Below are positions 36,178 to 45,569 of a stretch of DNA of 45,569 bases, one piece after another. The translations under genes and the position numbers were made by a program. The DNA is from Chryseobacterium gleum (GTDB lineage: Bacteria; Bacteroidota; Bacteroidia; Flavobacteriales_F; PHOS-HE28). Where the stretch lies: contig CAMCAZ010000026.1 of the NCBI GenBank assembly GCA_945872795.1, forward strand, positions 1-45,569, in the 5' to 3' direction. Position 1 is the first letter of the stretch; every line of letters starts with the position of its first letter. The notes under the pieces were generated by a model, which was not told the DNA's origin, did no database searches, and saw only the letters and a list, made by a program, of their open reading frames with translations.

Positions 36178-38076
36178 ATGAGCAAGATCATAGGTATTGA
36201 CCTGGGCACCACGAACAGTTGCGTAGCCGTAATGGAAGGCAACGAACCGGTGGTGATCGCGAACAGCGAAGGCAAGCGCACCACCCCCAGCGTAGTGGCA
36301 TTCATCGAAGGAGGTGAGCGCAAGGTGGGTGACCCGGCCAAGCGCCAGGCGATCACCAACCCTACGAACACCATCTCCTCCATCAAACGCTTCATGGGAA
36401 GCTCGTTCGATGAGATCGCCAAGGAGATCAGCCGCTTCCCCTACAAGGTGGAACGCGGTGCCGGCAATGCCCCCCGGGTGACCATCGGTGACCGCCAGTT
36501 CACCCCGCAGGAGATCAGTGCGATGATCCTCCAGAAAATGAAGAAGACCGCCGAGGACTACCTCGGCACGACCGTGACCGAAGCGGTGATCACCGTACCG
36601 GCCTATTTCAACGACGCCCAGCGTCAGGCCACCAAGGAGGCGGGCGAGATCGCCGGCCTGAAGGTCCGCCGCATCATCAACGAGCCCACCGCTGCAGCCC
36701 TGGCCTACGGCCTGGACAAAACGAGCGTGGACCAGAAGATCGTGGTGTTCGACTGCGGTGGAGGTACACACGACGTGAGCGTCCTGGAGCTCGGTGACGG
36801 TGTGTTCGAAGTGAAGAGCACCGACGGTGACACCCACCTGGGCGGTGATGACTTCGACCAGGTGATCATCGACTGGTTGGCCGACGAGTTCAAGAGCGAC
36901 GAAGGACTGGACCTGCGCAAGGACCCCATGGCCCTCCAGCGCCTGAAGGAAGCGGCCGAAAAGGCCAAGATCGAACTGAGCTCCACGACCAGCTCGGAGA
37001 TCAACCTTCCGTACATCATGCCGGTGAATGGCATCCCCAAGCACTTGGTGCGCAGCCTGACCCGCGCGAAGTTCGAGCAGCTGGCCGACAGCCTCATCAA
37101 GCGCACCATCGCTCCCTGCGAAAGTGCACTGAAGAACGCCGGTCTGAAGACCAGCGACATCGACGAGATCATCCTGGTGGGAGGAAGTACCCGCATCCCC
37201 GCCATTCAGGAAGCCGTGAAGAAGTTCTTCGGCAAGGAGCCCAGCAAAGGCGTGAACCCTGACGAAGTGGTGGCCATCGGCGCCAGCATCCAGGGCGGCG
37301 TGCTCACCGGTGAGGTGAAGGACGTTCTGCTGCTGGACGTGACCCCGCTGAGCCTAGGCATCGAGACCATGGGCGGCGTGATGACCAAGCTCATCGAATC
37401 CAACACCACGATCCCGACCAAGAAGAGCGAGACCTTCAGCACGGCCAGCGACAACCAGCCCAGCGTGGAGATCCACGTGCTGCAGGGTGAACGTCCCATG
37501 GCAGCAGGCAACCGCACCATCGGCCGCTTCCACCTGGACGGCATCCCACCGGCACCGCGCGGTGTGCCCCAGATCGAGGTCACCTTCGACATCGATGCGA
37601 ACGGTATCCTGCATGTGGGCGCCAAGGACAAAGCCACCGGCAAGGAGCAGAGCATCCGCATCGAGGCCAGCAGCGGCCTGAGCAAGGAGGACATCGAAAA
37701 GATGAAGAAGGAGGCCGAGGCCAACGCCGACGCCGACAACCAGGCCCGTGAGCGTGTGGAGAAACTGAACGCCGCCGACAGCCTCATCTTCCAGACCGAG
37801 AAGCAGCTGAAGGAGTTCGGTGACAAGATCCCCGCCGACAAGAAGCAGCCCATCGAGGACGCCCTTGGCAAACTGAAGGCCGCCCACGCCGGACAGGATA
37901 TCGCTGGCATCGAAAGCGCCATGGCCGAACTGAACGCGGTGTTCAGCGCAGCCAGCGAAGAGATGTACAAGAGCGGTGCACAGGGTGGTGCCAACGGAAC
38001 CGAAGCCAACAGCGGAGCCAAGGCGGATGCCGAGGTGACGGATGTGGACTTCGAGGAAGTGAAGGACGAAAAGTGA
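36178..38076 (+). CDS. dnaK: Chaperone DnaK (Hsp70)
   Basis: The 632-residue ATP-dependent chaperone begins [20 protein letters not shown]. The nucleotide-binding domain shows [14 protein letters not shown], the phosphate-2 loop [15 protein letters not shown] (His where E. coli has Phe, which I recall as common in Bacteroidota), and [16 protein letters not shown]. The linker [15 protein letters not shown], substrate domain and a C-terminal tail ending [12 protein letters not shown] are all present. It works with DnaJ and GrpE in the cytosol; neither is adjacent here. The 135-bp leader contains the upstream terminator but no clear inverted repeat of CIRCE type. A strong terminator follows the gene. 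Confidence 0.98.
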   Translation: MSKIIGIDLGTTNSCVAVMEGNEPVVIANSEGKRTTPSVVAFIEGGERKVGDPAKRQAITNPTNTISSIKRFMGSSFDEIAKEISRFPYKVERGAGNAPRVTIGDRQFTPQEISAMILQKMKKTAEDYLGTTVTEAVITVPAYFNDAQRQATKEAGEIAGLKVRRIINEPTAAALAYGLDKTSVDQKIVVFDCGGGTHDVSVLELGDGVFEVKSTDGDTHLGGDDFDQVIIDWLADEFKSDEGLDLRKDPMALQRLKEAAEKAKIELSSTTSSEINLPYIMPVNGIPKHLVRSLTRAKFEQLADSLIKRTIAPCESALKNAGLKTSDIDEIILVGGSTRIPAIQEAVKKFFGKEPSKGVNPDEVVAIGASIQGGVLTGEVKDVLLLDVTPLSLGIETMGGVMTKLIESNTTIPTKKSETFSTASDNQPSVEIHVLQGERPMAAGNRTIGRFHLDGIPPAPRGVPQIEVTFDIDANGILHVGAKDKATGKEQSIRIEASSGLSKEDIEKMKKEAEANADADNQARERVEKLNAADSLIFQTEKQLKEFGDKIPADKKQPIEDALGKLKAAHAGQDIAGIESAMAELNAVFSAASEEMYKSGAQGGANGTEANSGAKADAEVTDVDFEEVKDEK

Positions 38077-38115
38077 GCCCCGACCACCCCGCCTAGTGCG
38101 GTCTGAACAGAACAG

Positions 38116-38148
38116 AAAGCCCCGTCGCGATCAGCGACGGGGCTTTTT
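38116..38148 (+). terminator. Intrinsic terminator of dnaK
   Basis: The perfect 13-bp stem AAAGCCCCGTCGC/GCGACGGGGCTTT with loop GATCA continues into a T-run (TTTTT at 38144-38148). It is the clearest terminator in the window. Confidence 0.92.
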
Positions 38149-38287
38149 CATTCCGAGTGCCGGAAGGTGGATCGCTTGAACGCCCGCAGGCTACCGCAGC
38201 AGCGCAGGCCTGTGGCGAGCGCCTGATCAACCGAGGCGACCTGGTGTGAAAAGGAGAGCATCGCCCCCTCCTGCGGCACCGAAAGGC

Positions 38288-39751
38288 CTACGGTTTCGCT
38301 TCCACTCCGGGTTTCAGGCGCAGGATCCGGTAGCCCACCCAGGCCTGGAGCACCGTCATCAGGGGGCTGATGAGGTTGAAGAAGCAGAAGGGCAGGTAGG
38401 TCAACGTGGCCACCCCAAGTACGCTGCTCATGTAGGCACCACAGGTGTTCCAAGGCACCAGGGCGGAGGTGACCGTGCCACTGTCCTCCAAGGTCCGGCT
38501 CAACACCCGCGGGTCCAGGCCATGTTCGCGGAAGACCGGTGCGAACATGCGGCCGGGGACCACGATGCTGAGGTATTGATCGGAAGCCGTGACATTCGTG
38601 AACACACAGCTTGCCGCCGTGGTGGCCACGAGGGAGCCATCGCCGCGGACCAGGCCCATCAGGGAACCTGTGATGCGTTGCAACAGCCCGGCGCCTTCCA
38701 TGACCCCGCCGAAGGTCATGGCGCACAGGATCAGCCAGATGGTCTTCAGCATCCCGGCCATGCCACCGGCGGACAAGAGCTCATCCACGGTCACGTGGCC
38801 CGTGCTGATGGAGATGCCCCCGCCCATGGCACGGATCAGGACCTCATAGGTGCGCCGGAGCGACCCGCCCTCCACAGTGGCCAGGTCGTTCAGCAGGTCC
38901 TGTTGGAACAGCGCAGCGAAGAGGGCGCCCAGGAGGGTCCCGATGAACAGGGACGGAAGCGCTGGGACCTTGCGCCAGATGAGGACCATGACGGTGAGCG
39001 GAACGAGGTAGAGCCACCAACCGATCTGGAAACGTGTGTTGATCGCCTCATGGATCGATGTGATACCCTCGACCGTCCCGGAGGTCGAACTCCAGAGACC
39101 GATCACCAGGAAGAGCACCAGGGTGATGACCAGGGATGGTATGGTGGTATACAGCATGTAGCGGACATGCCCAAAGAGGTCCGTTCCGGCCACAGCGGGA
39201 GCCAGGTTGGTGGTGTCGCTCAGTGGACTGAGCTTATCCCCGAAGTAGGCACCACTGATCACCGCTCCGGCCACGAGTCCCTCATGGACGCCCAGGGCGC
39301 TGCCGATCCCCATCAACGCGATCCCCACGGTGGCAGCCGTGCTCCAGGAGCTTCCCGTGGCCAGCGATACCACGCAGCAAGCCAAACATGCAGCCACCAG
39401 GAAATAACTGGGATGCAGCACCATCAGGCCATGGTCGATCATGGCCGGGACGATGCCTGCCACCAACCATGCCCCGGACAATGCACCGATGAGCAGAAGG
39501 ATGAGGATGGCACCCAGCGCGGTGCGGATGCTTTGCACCACGTGCTCCATCAGAGCCTCGAAGGAGTGGCCATGCATCAGGCCAACGACCACGGCACATG
39601 CCGCAGCGCCCAACAAGGCCAATTGATTCGGCCCGTCCAACCCGGCATCCCCGAACACCACCACGTTCAGCCCAAGGGCCAGCACGAGCAGGACCAGTGG
39701 CACCAGAGCGGCGAACAGCGATACTGGGCGATCGGGGGCGGTGTGCGGCAT
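38288..39751 (-). CDS. nhaC: Na+/H+ antiporter, NhaC family
   Basis: The 487-residue inner-membrane protein has about eleven or twelve helices. Its core sequences LATGSSWSTAATVGIALMGI and GAVISGAYFGDKLSPLSDTT then NLAPAVAGTDLFGHVRYMLY are the NhaC signature. It probably exchanges sodium for protons, aiding salt and pH balance; some relatives exchange organic acids. ATG 39751 begins MPHTAPDRPVSLFAALVPLV. A TACCTTCG box lies 6 nt before it. It stands alone, convergent with dnaK. Confidence 0.92.
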   Translation of the reverse strand: MPHTAPDRPVSLFAALVPLVLLVLALGLNVVVFGDAGLDGPNQLALLGAAACAVVVGLMHGHSFEALMEHVVQSIRTALGAILILLLIGALSGAWLVAGIVPAMIDHGLMVLHPSYFLVAACLACCVVSLATGSSWSTAATVGIALMGIGSALGVHEGLVAGAVISGAYFGDKLSPLSDTTNLAPAVAGTDLFGHVRYMLYTTIPSLVITLVLFLVIGLWSSTSGTVEGITSIHEAINTRFQIGWWLYLVPLTVMVLIWRKVPALPSLFIGTLLGALFAALFQQDLLNDLATVEGGSLRRTYEVLIRAMGGGISISTGHVTVDELLSAGGMAGMLKTIWLILCAMTFGGVMEGAGLLQRITGSLMGLVRGDGSLVATTAASCVFTNVTASDQYLSIVVPGRMFAPVFREHGLDPRVLSRTLEDSGTVTSALVPWNTCGAYMSSVLGVATLTYLPFCFFNLISPLMTVLQAWVGYRILRLKPGVEAKP

Positions 39752-40090
39752 CGCGGCCGAAGGTAGCGGAAGCCCCCCTTCCATGCCGTTCGTCGCGGAT
39801 TCCGGGAGCGCTAAGACGCACACATCATCTGTGGGTTGCCTCTACGAGAAAAATATCTTTCAACCCTTGCCGGGTAATTCCCACCCCGGTACTTTCGATC
39901 GCAGTGTTCCGAAAACACGTGTGTTCAACCAAGCCAACAACGCACAGTCCCTATTGATCGATCTGTACACAGTAGCCACCCCTTGACCATCCAGGCGTAA
40001 TCAGGTTGCCTAGTTGCCTTGATCACGCCGACAGCTGACCTCTTTGCCCGAAATGGGCGGCTGAATGAACGTGGTGAACAGCCCACACCA
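39752..40090. other. 339-bp divergent promoter region of nhaC and the giant surface protein
   Basis: No gene is seen. The minus-strand TACCTTCG (39758-39765) serves nhaC. On the plus strand TATCTTTC (39854-39861) and TACTTTCG (39890-39897) are box-like but lie about 200 bp before ATG 40091, which implies a long leader if used. Short repeated GTGTT/AACAC units surround the palindrome ACACGTGT (39915-39922). Confidence 0.5.
39758..39765 (-). promoter_or_regulatory. -7 box of nhaC, start-proximal
   Basis: Minus-strand TACCTTCG is separated from ATG 39751 by six bases. It is the same octamer as before the lipoprotein operon at 27428. Confidence 0.45.
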
Positions 40091-43000
40091 ATGACCGCAT
40101 CCCAACCCAAACCCTATCTCATGAACGGAATGAATAATCCACCAGGACAACGAACGTGGGCCTCCCTTTGGCGCAGTTCGATCCTGAGCACCGCCCTCCT
40201 TTTCTCAGTTGGCCTCCATGCACAGGTAACGGTCACCATAGACGGTGTACCTTACGTAGGACAGGGAACCTCTGGTCTAGCACCGATGGGTAGCGCGGCG
40301 CACCATGCCAGCGAACACGTGTATCTGGCCACCGAGATCGCCCAAGACTTCACGATCAACCGGATCGAGCTTTCGAAGAGCGCCCTCGCTTCATCGGCAC
40401 CGCTGAATACGTATAACAACGTAGCCATTTACCTATACACCACGGCCAGCCCCGCGTTTGTCGCTGGCGCTTTCGCTACAGCAGGCAAGACCTTGGTGTA
40501 CAGTGGTTCCATCGCATGGTCCTCAACGGGGTTCAGCGGTGTGAACCTGACCACCCCGTTCACCTACACCCAAGCTGCCGGGAACCTGGTCATGCTGGTG
40601 GTACGAACGGACAACGTCACCCATACTGGAAACGTCTTTAATTGTGCCCGGGGTAACGCCGCTTCCGGTGTAACGGCCCTCACCTCACGCAGGTACAATG
40701 GCGCAACAGCTCCTGTGGCCGGAACAACAGCCCTGGCCACAAGCGCCTTCCGCGCGGCAGCCCGGTTCATGTTCGTACCGGTTTGTGCCGGCACCCCAGC
40801 ACCGGGGAACACCTTGGCCAGTGTAGCCGGTGCATGCACTGGACAGAACTTCACGCTAAGCCTTCAGAACACCGTCGGCAACCTGGCCACTTATGCCTGG
40901 GAATTCGACAATGGAGGCGGCTGGACACCCTTCGGCACCAATGCACCGACCCAGGTGGTCACGCAAAGCGTGAGCACCTCGTATCGCTGCCTGGTGGATT
41001 GCCCCGGCGGTGGTGGCACCCCTACCACGGCACTGAGCAATGTGGTCACCGTGCCAACAGCCACCACCTTCCCGGTGGATTTCGCTTCGGCCACTTTCCC
41101 ATCCAACTGCTGGAGCGCAACTGCGGCCGCCACGCTTCTTCGGAGCACGGTGAATGCCTACGGTCTGCCTGGAACGGGTTCCTCGCGCTGGGACTTCTAC
41201 AACGCTGCGAACAATACGATCCTGACGATCACCAGCCCAACGTTCACTGCGATCGGGGCCGGTCAGCAGATCCGCTTCGATGTGGCAGGCACAACCTTTA
41301 ACACCGGTGAGGTCGACTCCATCGCCGTGGAGACCTCCTCGAACGGCGGCACCACCTGGGCCCTGCTCCAGGGCATGTCCAACGATGTGGGCGGCCTCCT
41401 GAACACCACGTCCCCCATCACCACCAACTTCATTCCCACCGAAGGCCAATGGGCCACGCGCACCTTCTCACTTCCGGCAGGGGTCAACCGCGTGCGCTTC
41501 CGCGGTCGTTCCAACTTCGGGAACAGTGTCTACATCGATAACATCCTGATCGAGCCGATCCCCACCTGCTTCGTACCCACCGGCATCTCAGTGTCCGGAA
41601 CGAGCGGTACTTCGGCAGCCGTAAGCTTCACGCCGAACGGGTCCACCAGCTACATCATTGAATATGGTGCTCCCGGGTTCACCCCAGGCACCGGTGCCAG
41701 CGCAGGCGGAGGAACGGTCATCACCACCACGACCTCACCGGTCACGATTTCTGGATTGGTGCATCCCACCCAGTACCAGGTCTACGTGCGTTCGTTCTGT
41801 GGCGATGCTGACTACAGTGCCAACTCGAACGGCTTCCTGTTCTACTCGCAGCCACCCTTCGACAACTGCGCCGCCATCACCACCTTCCCGAGCGTGGCAC
41901 CGGGTAACACCATCTCCATCACCGGCAACAACTTCGGCGCCACCGATGGAGAGGGCTTCGGCGCACTGATCTCTTGGGAGGCCTTCACCCTCACGGGCTG
42001 TGTGACCACGCTCAACATCAACTACTGCGGTAGCACCCCTGCGCGCACCAACGCGTTCGTCAACCTCTTCGTGGGATGCCCCTCCACCGGCTTCATCCCC
42101 TGGACCGGAACGCCAGGTCCCGCATGCCCCAACGGCAGTGTGAACGTGCCGTACGCCAACGTGCCCGCAGGCACCTACTACATCGGCGTGATGAACCAGA
42201 CCGGCGCCTCCGGACCCTACGGCATCAACGTGGTGGCCGGCCCTGCCTGCCCGCCGCCGCCCGCCAATGATGAATGCAGCACGGCCACGCCGATCGCCTG
42301 CGGTGATGTGTTGAGCGGTACTACGGTGGATGCCACCACGACCGGTGCACCGAACTCCCTGTGCAACGGCTTCCTCAACAACACCTCAGGTGGTGTGTGG
42401 TATGTGGCCGAGAACCTTTGCGGCCCGGTCACCGCCTCCATCTGCGGCTCCCTGCCGGCGTGGGATTCCAAGATCGCCGTGTACAGCGGTAGCTGTGGTG
42501 CATTCACCTGCATCACCACCAACGACGATGGCTGCACGCCGAACACCGGCCTGAGCCAGGCCACCTGGACGGCCGATGTCAATGAGACCTACTACATCTA
42601 CGTGCTCGGTTTCGGCGCTGCGGATGAAGGGGCCTTCAGCCTCGCCCTCAACTGCACCAGCACACCGGTATCTGCCACGGCCACAGCAGTGGACGACTGC
42701 GGGAACAGCCAGTTCGATGTGGATGTGGATGTGACCGACCTCGGTGGTGCCGCATCGGTCACCATCAACCACAGCGTCAACGGTGTGGCCCAAACGCCGA
42801 TCACCGGCGTGCTCACCGGTATCACCAACCTCGGTCCCTTCGCCGCCGGTGCGGAGGTGAACGTCACTGTCTCGAACGGAGCGTCGGGTTGCACAGCCGA
42901 TCTCGGCAACCACTACAGCAACTGCGCGGTGGACATCGTGTGCGCCAACCCGCTCACCTACCTGCACTGCTACAGCAACAGCGACCCCCGGACCTGGACC

Positions 43001-45569
43001 TTCAACCCGCCCACGGCCGGTGAATCCATCACCGTGGCCTTCATCGGTGGCACCATCGACCCGAACGATGTCATCCGCATCTACAGCGGAACGGACAACT
43101 CGGGAACGCTGCTCGCCTCCAGCACGGTCACCAACCTGAACGGGTTGACGGCCACATCGCTTATCGGTGAATCCCTGTACATGGAGATCGACTCCGATCC
43201 CACGAACAGCTGCGCCGATGGTAACCAGACCACTTGGGAGTTTGAAGTGGAATGCACGGCAGGATGCGTGGACCCCGATGGTTCAGTGACCGCGAACATC
43301 GATTGCGGGACCTACAGCTTCACACTGGATGTGGAGGTGCTGTTCACTGGCGATGCTGCTACAACAGATCTTGTTTATACCGTCAACGGTGGCAGTCCCA
43401 CGACCATTCCCGGTCTGCTCGACTTTGATGTCACGAACATCGGTCCATTCGCCATCGGCAGCGTGGTGAACGTGGTGCTCGCGCACGAATCGGACGTTGC
43501 ATGCAACCGCAACCTCGGCAACTTCCAGCCTGGTCTCTCCTGCCCACCTCCCGGCACCTCCTGTGCACTGCCTTTGGTGGTGAGCAGCTTCCCCTATACG
43601 CAGAGCAATACCACCTGCGGAAAGGGCAATGACCTGATCGGCACCCAGTGCGGCCTCGGCGCCAACTATGGCGGTGGCGAGGACTTCGTCTACCAGCTGA
43701 ACATCGGCACGAGCGGCGACTACCAGATCAGCCTCCAGCTGAGCGGTGGTGCATCCTTCGCAGGCTGGTTCCTGAAGTCGAGCAGCAACTGCACCACTGC
43801 AGGTGCATGCGTATCCAACGCGGTGACCACTGCGGTGAACGGTCTGGCCTCGGGTATCGTGAACCTGGCCGCAGGTACCTACTACCTGGTCATCGACTCG
43901 CGCCCCCTGCCGAACTGCGTGGCCTACACAGTGAGCGTGACCCCCTTCACCTTCCTGGCTGGCGACAACTGCAACAATGCCATCCCCCTGACCACCGGTG
44001 CGAGCTGTGCTCCCACCCCCGGCAGTGTGGCAGGCATGACGCAGACCCTGCTTGCCGGCGTGTGCGGCGGTACGGCCGATGACGACATCTGGTACAGCTT
44101 CGTGGCCAGCGCCACCAGCCAGGTCGTCACCTTGGACGCCGACTTCGATGCGGTGCTGGAACTACGCAGCGGCGCCTGCAATGGCACCAACGTGGCCTGC
44201 GCGGATGCGAACTTCGCCGCAGGTGTGGAAGAGATCATCGCCACCGGGCTCACCATCGGCAACACCTACTACGTGCGCATCTGGTCATGGGACGCTACGG
44301 TACAAGCCACGCCTGGCTTCGACATCTGCGTGGTGGATCCTCCCCCGCCCCCTGCCAACGACGCCTGCGCCGATGCACAGGTGCTGACGGTGAACGACCC
44401 TGCTGATTGCCCTGCCAACGCCGTGAGCGGCGATAACAGCTTCGCGGACGATGAGGGCACCGCCTTCAGCTGCTTCGTGGGTGGACCTTACAGCGACGTG
44501 TGGTACAGCTTCAACTCCGGCGCGTTCACCTCGGTGAGCTATTCGGTGACCAACTTCACCCTCCTGTCCATCGTGGTGGAAGTGTTCGAAGCGAACTGCA
44601 CGGGGACCTCGGTCTTCTGCGGTCTTGGTGCTGCCGGCCTTACCGGGAACATCCCAACCACGCCCGGCACCAACTATGTGATGCGCATCGCGTCGGCGGC
44701 CGGCGGTGGCGGAACGTTCGACCTGTGCCTGAACGCCACTCCTCCTCCTCCTGCCAACGACCTGTGCGCGAACGCCATTGCGATCGCCTGCAATAGTGTG
44801 ACCACAGGAACCACTGTTGCTGCCACGAACACGGGCGCTCCCGCAAGCTGCGACGGCTACGTGAACAATGCGACCAGCGGGGTGTGGTACACCATCACAG
44901 GTTGGGATGGTCCGATGACCGCCAGCTTGTGCACCGGTACCGCTTACGATTCGCAGATGGCGGTATTCACGGGTAGCTGCGGCACCTTCACCTGTGTAGC
45001 AGGTAGCGACGACTTCTGCGCTTCGCAGAGCCAAGTGACCTGGACAGGTACGGCGGGAACAACCTACTACATCTATGTGGCTGGTTGGGTTGGCGCTTCC
45101 GGTGCCTTCACGCTCACCACCACCTGTGGTAGCAACAACAGCAGCTGCCCTGCCAACGGCCTCACTGTGGAGTTCCAGACCGATGCAACGCCCTTCGAGA
45201 CCACCTGGGAGATCCGCAACAGCACCGGTGCCGTGGTGGCCGCCAGCGGTGGGCCCCTCGCTGCACCCTTCGGTATCCAGACCGAGAGCGGTTGCCTGCC
45301 CGACGGCTGCTACACCCTCCGCGTGCTTGATGCGGGCGGTGATGGCATGACCACGGGCGGTTACATCCTGCGCACGCAGGGTACCAACCTCCGTATCATC
45401 GACAACCGGAACAACTTCAACACCGGTTCCGTCAGCGCCGTCAGTGGTGGTCAGGGCTTCTGCCTGCCCATCAGCAACCAACGCCTGATCTTCAACAGCT
45501 GCGACAAGCTCGACTGGGCCAACGGCTCGTATGTGGTGGCCATCTCCGACCCGGCTGTGAACGCCGAGT
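40091..45569 (+). CDS. Giant modular secreted surface protein (3' partial)
   Basis: The frame is open from ATG 40091 to the window end (1826 codons, no stop). ATGs 40121 and 40130 are alternative starts. A signal peptide (SSILSTALLFSVGLHAQ) is cleaved near residue 44. The modules are beta-rich and Cys-containing. In order they are an N-terminal domain; a region around 250-490; a fibronectin type III-like domain (about 493-577); a series of related ~130-residue modules that begin (PPPP)AND.C..A and contain VWY.. and YYI/YV (starting near 587, 720, 1291, 1417, 1552); two GNSQFDVDVD-type domains (about 867 and 1059) with NIGPFA or NLGPFAAGAEV; and a CUB-like domain (about 950-1056, DVIRIYSGTDNSG). 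PPPP linkers join some modules. It is presumably exported by type IX secretion for adhesion or as a cell-surface filament, but its sorting domain lies beyond the window. Not an enzyme by any motif seen. Confidence 0.85.
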   Translation, partial: MTASQPKPYLMNGMNNPPGQRTWASLWRSSILSTALLFSVGLHAQVTVTIDGVPYVGQGTSGLAPMGSAAHHASEHVYLATEIAQDFTINRIELSKSALASSAPLNTYNNVAIYLYTTASPAFVAGAFATAGKTLVYSGSIAWSSTGFSGVNLTTPFTYTQAAGNLVMLVVRTDNVTHTGNVFNCARGNAASGVTALTSRRYNGATAPVAGTTALATSAFRAAARFMFVPVCAGTPAPGNTLASVAGACTGQNFTLSLQNTVGNLATYAWEFDNGGGWTPFGTNAPTQVVTQSVSTSYRCLVDCPGGGGTPTTALSNVVTVPTATTFPVDFASATFPSNCWSATAAATLLRSTVNAYGLPGTGSSRWDFYNAANNTILTITSPTFTAIGAGQQIRFDVAGTTFNTGEVDSIAVETSSNGGTTWALLQGMSNDVGGLLNTTSPITTNFIPTEGQWATRTFSLPAGVNRVRFRGRSNFGNSVYIDNILIEPIPTCFVPTGISVSGTSGTSAAVSFTPNGSTSYIIEYGAPGFTPGTGASAGGGTVITTTTSPVTISGLVHPTQYQVYVRSFCGDADYSANSNGFLFYSQPPFDNCAAITTFPSVAPGNTISITGNNFGATDGEGFGALISWEAFTLTGCVTTLNINYCGSTPARTNAFVNLFVGCPSTGFIPWTGTPGPACPNGSVNVPYANVPAGTYYIGVMNQTGASGPYGINVVAGPACPPPPANDECSTATPIACGDVLSGTTVDATTTGAPNSLCNGFLNNTSGGVWYVAENLCGPVTASICGSLPAWDSKIAVYSGSCGAFTCITTNDDGCTPNTGLSQATWTADVNETYYIYVLGFGAADEGAFSLALNCTSTPVSATATAVDDCGNSQFDVDVDVTDLGGAASVTINHSVNGVAQTPITGVLTGITNLGPFAAGAEVNVTVSNGASGCTADLGNHYSNCAVDIVCANPLTYLHCYSNSDPRTWTFNPPTAGESITVAFIGGTIDPNDVIRIYSGTDNSGTLLASSTVTNLNGLTATSLIGESLYMEIDSDPTNSCADGNQTTWEFEVECTAGCVDPDGSVTANIDCGTYSFTLDVEVLFTGDAATTDLVYTVNGGSPTTIPGLLDFDVTNIGPFAIGSVVNVVLAHESDVACNRNLGNFQPGLSCPPPGTSCALPLVVSSFPYTQSNTTCGKGNDLIGTQCGLGANYGGGEDFVYQLNIGTSGDYQISLQLSGGASFAGWFLKSSSNCTTAGACVSNAVTTAVNGLASGIVNLAAGTYYLVIDSRPLPNCVAYTVSVTPFTFLAGDNCNNAIPLTTGASCAPTPGSVAGMTQTLLAGVCGGTADDDIWYSFVASATSQVVTLDADFDAVLELRSGACNGTNVACADANFAAGVEEIIATGLTIGNTYYVRIWSWDATVQATPGFDICVVDPPPPPANDACADAQVLTVNDPADCPANAVSGDNSFADDEGTAFSCFVGGPYSDVWYSFNSGAFTSVSYSVTNFTLLSIVVEVFEANCTGTSVFCGLGAAGLTGNIPTTPGTNYVMRIASAAGGGGTFDLCLNATPPPPANDLCANAIAIACNSVTTGTTVAATNTGAPASCDGYVNNATSGVWYTITGWDGPMTASLCTGTAYDSQMAVFTGSCGTFTCVAGSDDFCASQSQVTWTGTAGTTYYIYVAGWVGASGAFTLTTTCGSNNSSCPANGLTVEFQTDATPFETTWEIRNSTGAVVAASGGPLAAPFGIQTESGCLPDGCYTLRVLDAGGDGMTTGGYILRTQGTNLRIIDNRNNFNTGSVSAVSGGQGFCLPISNQRLIFNSCDKLDWANGSYVVAISDPAVNAE

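Noticed and set aside
38246-39766. A 506-codon plus-strand open frame
   Set aside because: Antisense to nhaC, with biased composition and no motif.

Overview
The window is chromosomal DNA of a GC-rich member of the Bacteroidota, most likely a Flavobacteriales-type lineage. Supporting signs are secreted proteins with probable type IX secretion (T9SS) C-terminal sorting domains, a Lacal_2735-type small protein, DUF3667, DUF4153/4173 and DUF4249-like proteins, a SiaB/SiaC pair, YajQ, and promoter boxes of the Bacteroidota type TAnnTTTG. I see no rRNA, tRNA, CRISPR array or transposase gene. Species cannot be named from the sequence alone.

Layout. 1-3219: 3' part of a single-chain methylmalonyl-CoA mutase in which a small-subunit-like half is fused to a B12-binding large subunit; two repeat elements are translated inside it. 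3222-5565: a lower-GC cassette of three overlapping genes (KTSC-domain protein, membrane-anchored protein, AbiV-type HEPN protein) lying between inverted copies of a dispersed repeat. 5831-7638: a hipBA toxin-antitoxin operon with a two-site palindromic operator. 7873-16443: housekeeping and accessory genes (small lipoprotein, SpeE-like and SRPBCC proteins, Nudix hydrolase, MsbA-type ABC exporter, Smr protein, acetyltransferase-like protein, YajQ, DUF3667, secreted protein). 16759-21768: mostly minus-strand genes (Lacal_2735, NRDE/TANGO2, a MITE-like element, membrane proteins, ZIP transporter plus methyltransferase). 21919-29072: siaBC facing a large TerB-like/FHA-like/ABCG-type transporter, two secreted or lipoproteins, a FucP-type sugar transporter and a possible 56-residue protein. 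29168-36042: priA, a secreted alpha/beta hydrolase, a second MITE-like element, rluA-type pseudouridine synthase overlapping panB, and a lipoprotein. 36178-39751: dnaK and a NhaC-type antiporter. 40091 to the end: the first 1826 codons of a giant secreted modular protein that runs off the window.

Most interesting: (a) the three-gene AbiV cassette next to hipBA, a candidate small defence island with two unexplained partner proteins; (b) a recurring TAnnTTyG promoter box only 4-7 nt upstream of at least six start codons, suggesting leaderless transcription; (c) two unrelated-sequence MITE-like elements of nearly equal size sharing an identical central CGTAG-N6-CTACG palindrome, one touching the promoter box of the NRDE gene and the other contributing the stop codon of the pseudouridine synthase gene; (d) repeats read through as protein in the mutase and the KTSC gene. 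Functions are assigned by recognising motifs by eye; no database search was possible.
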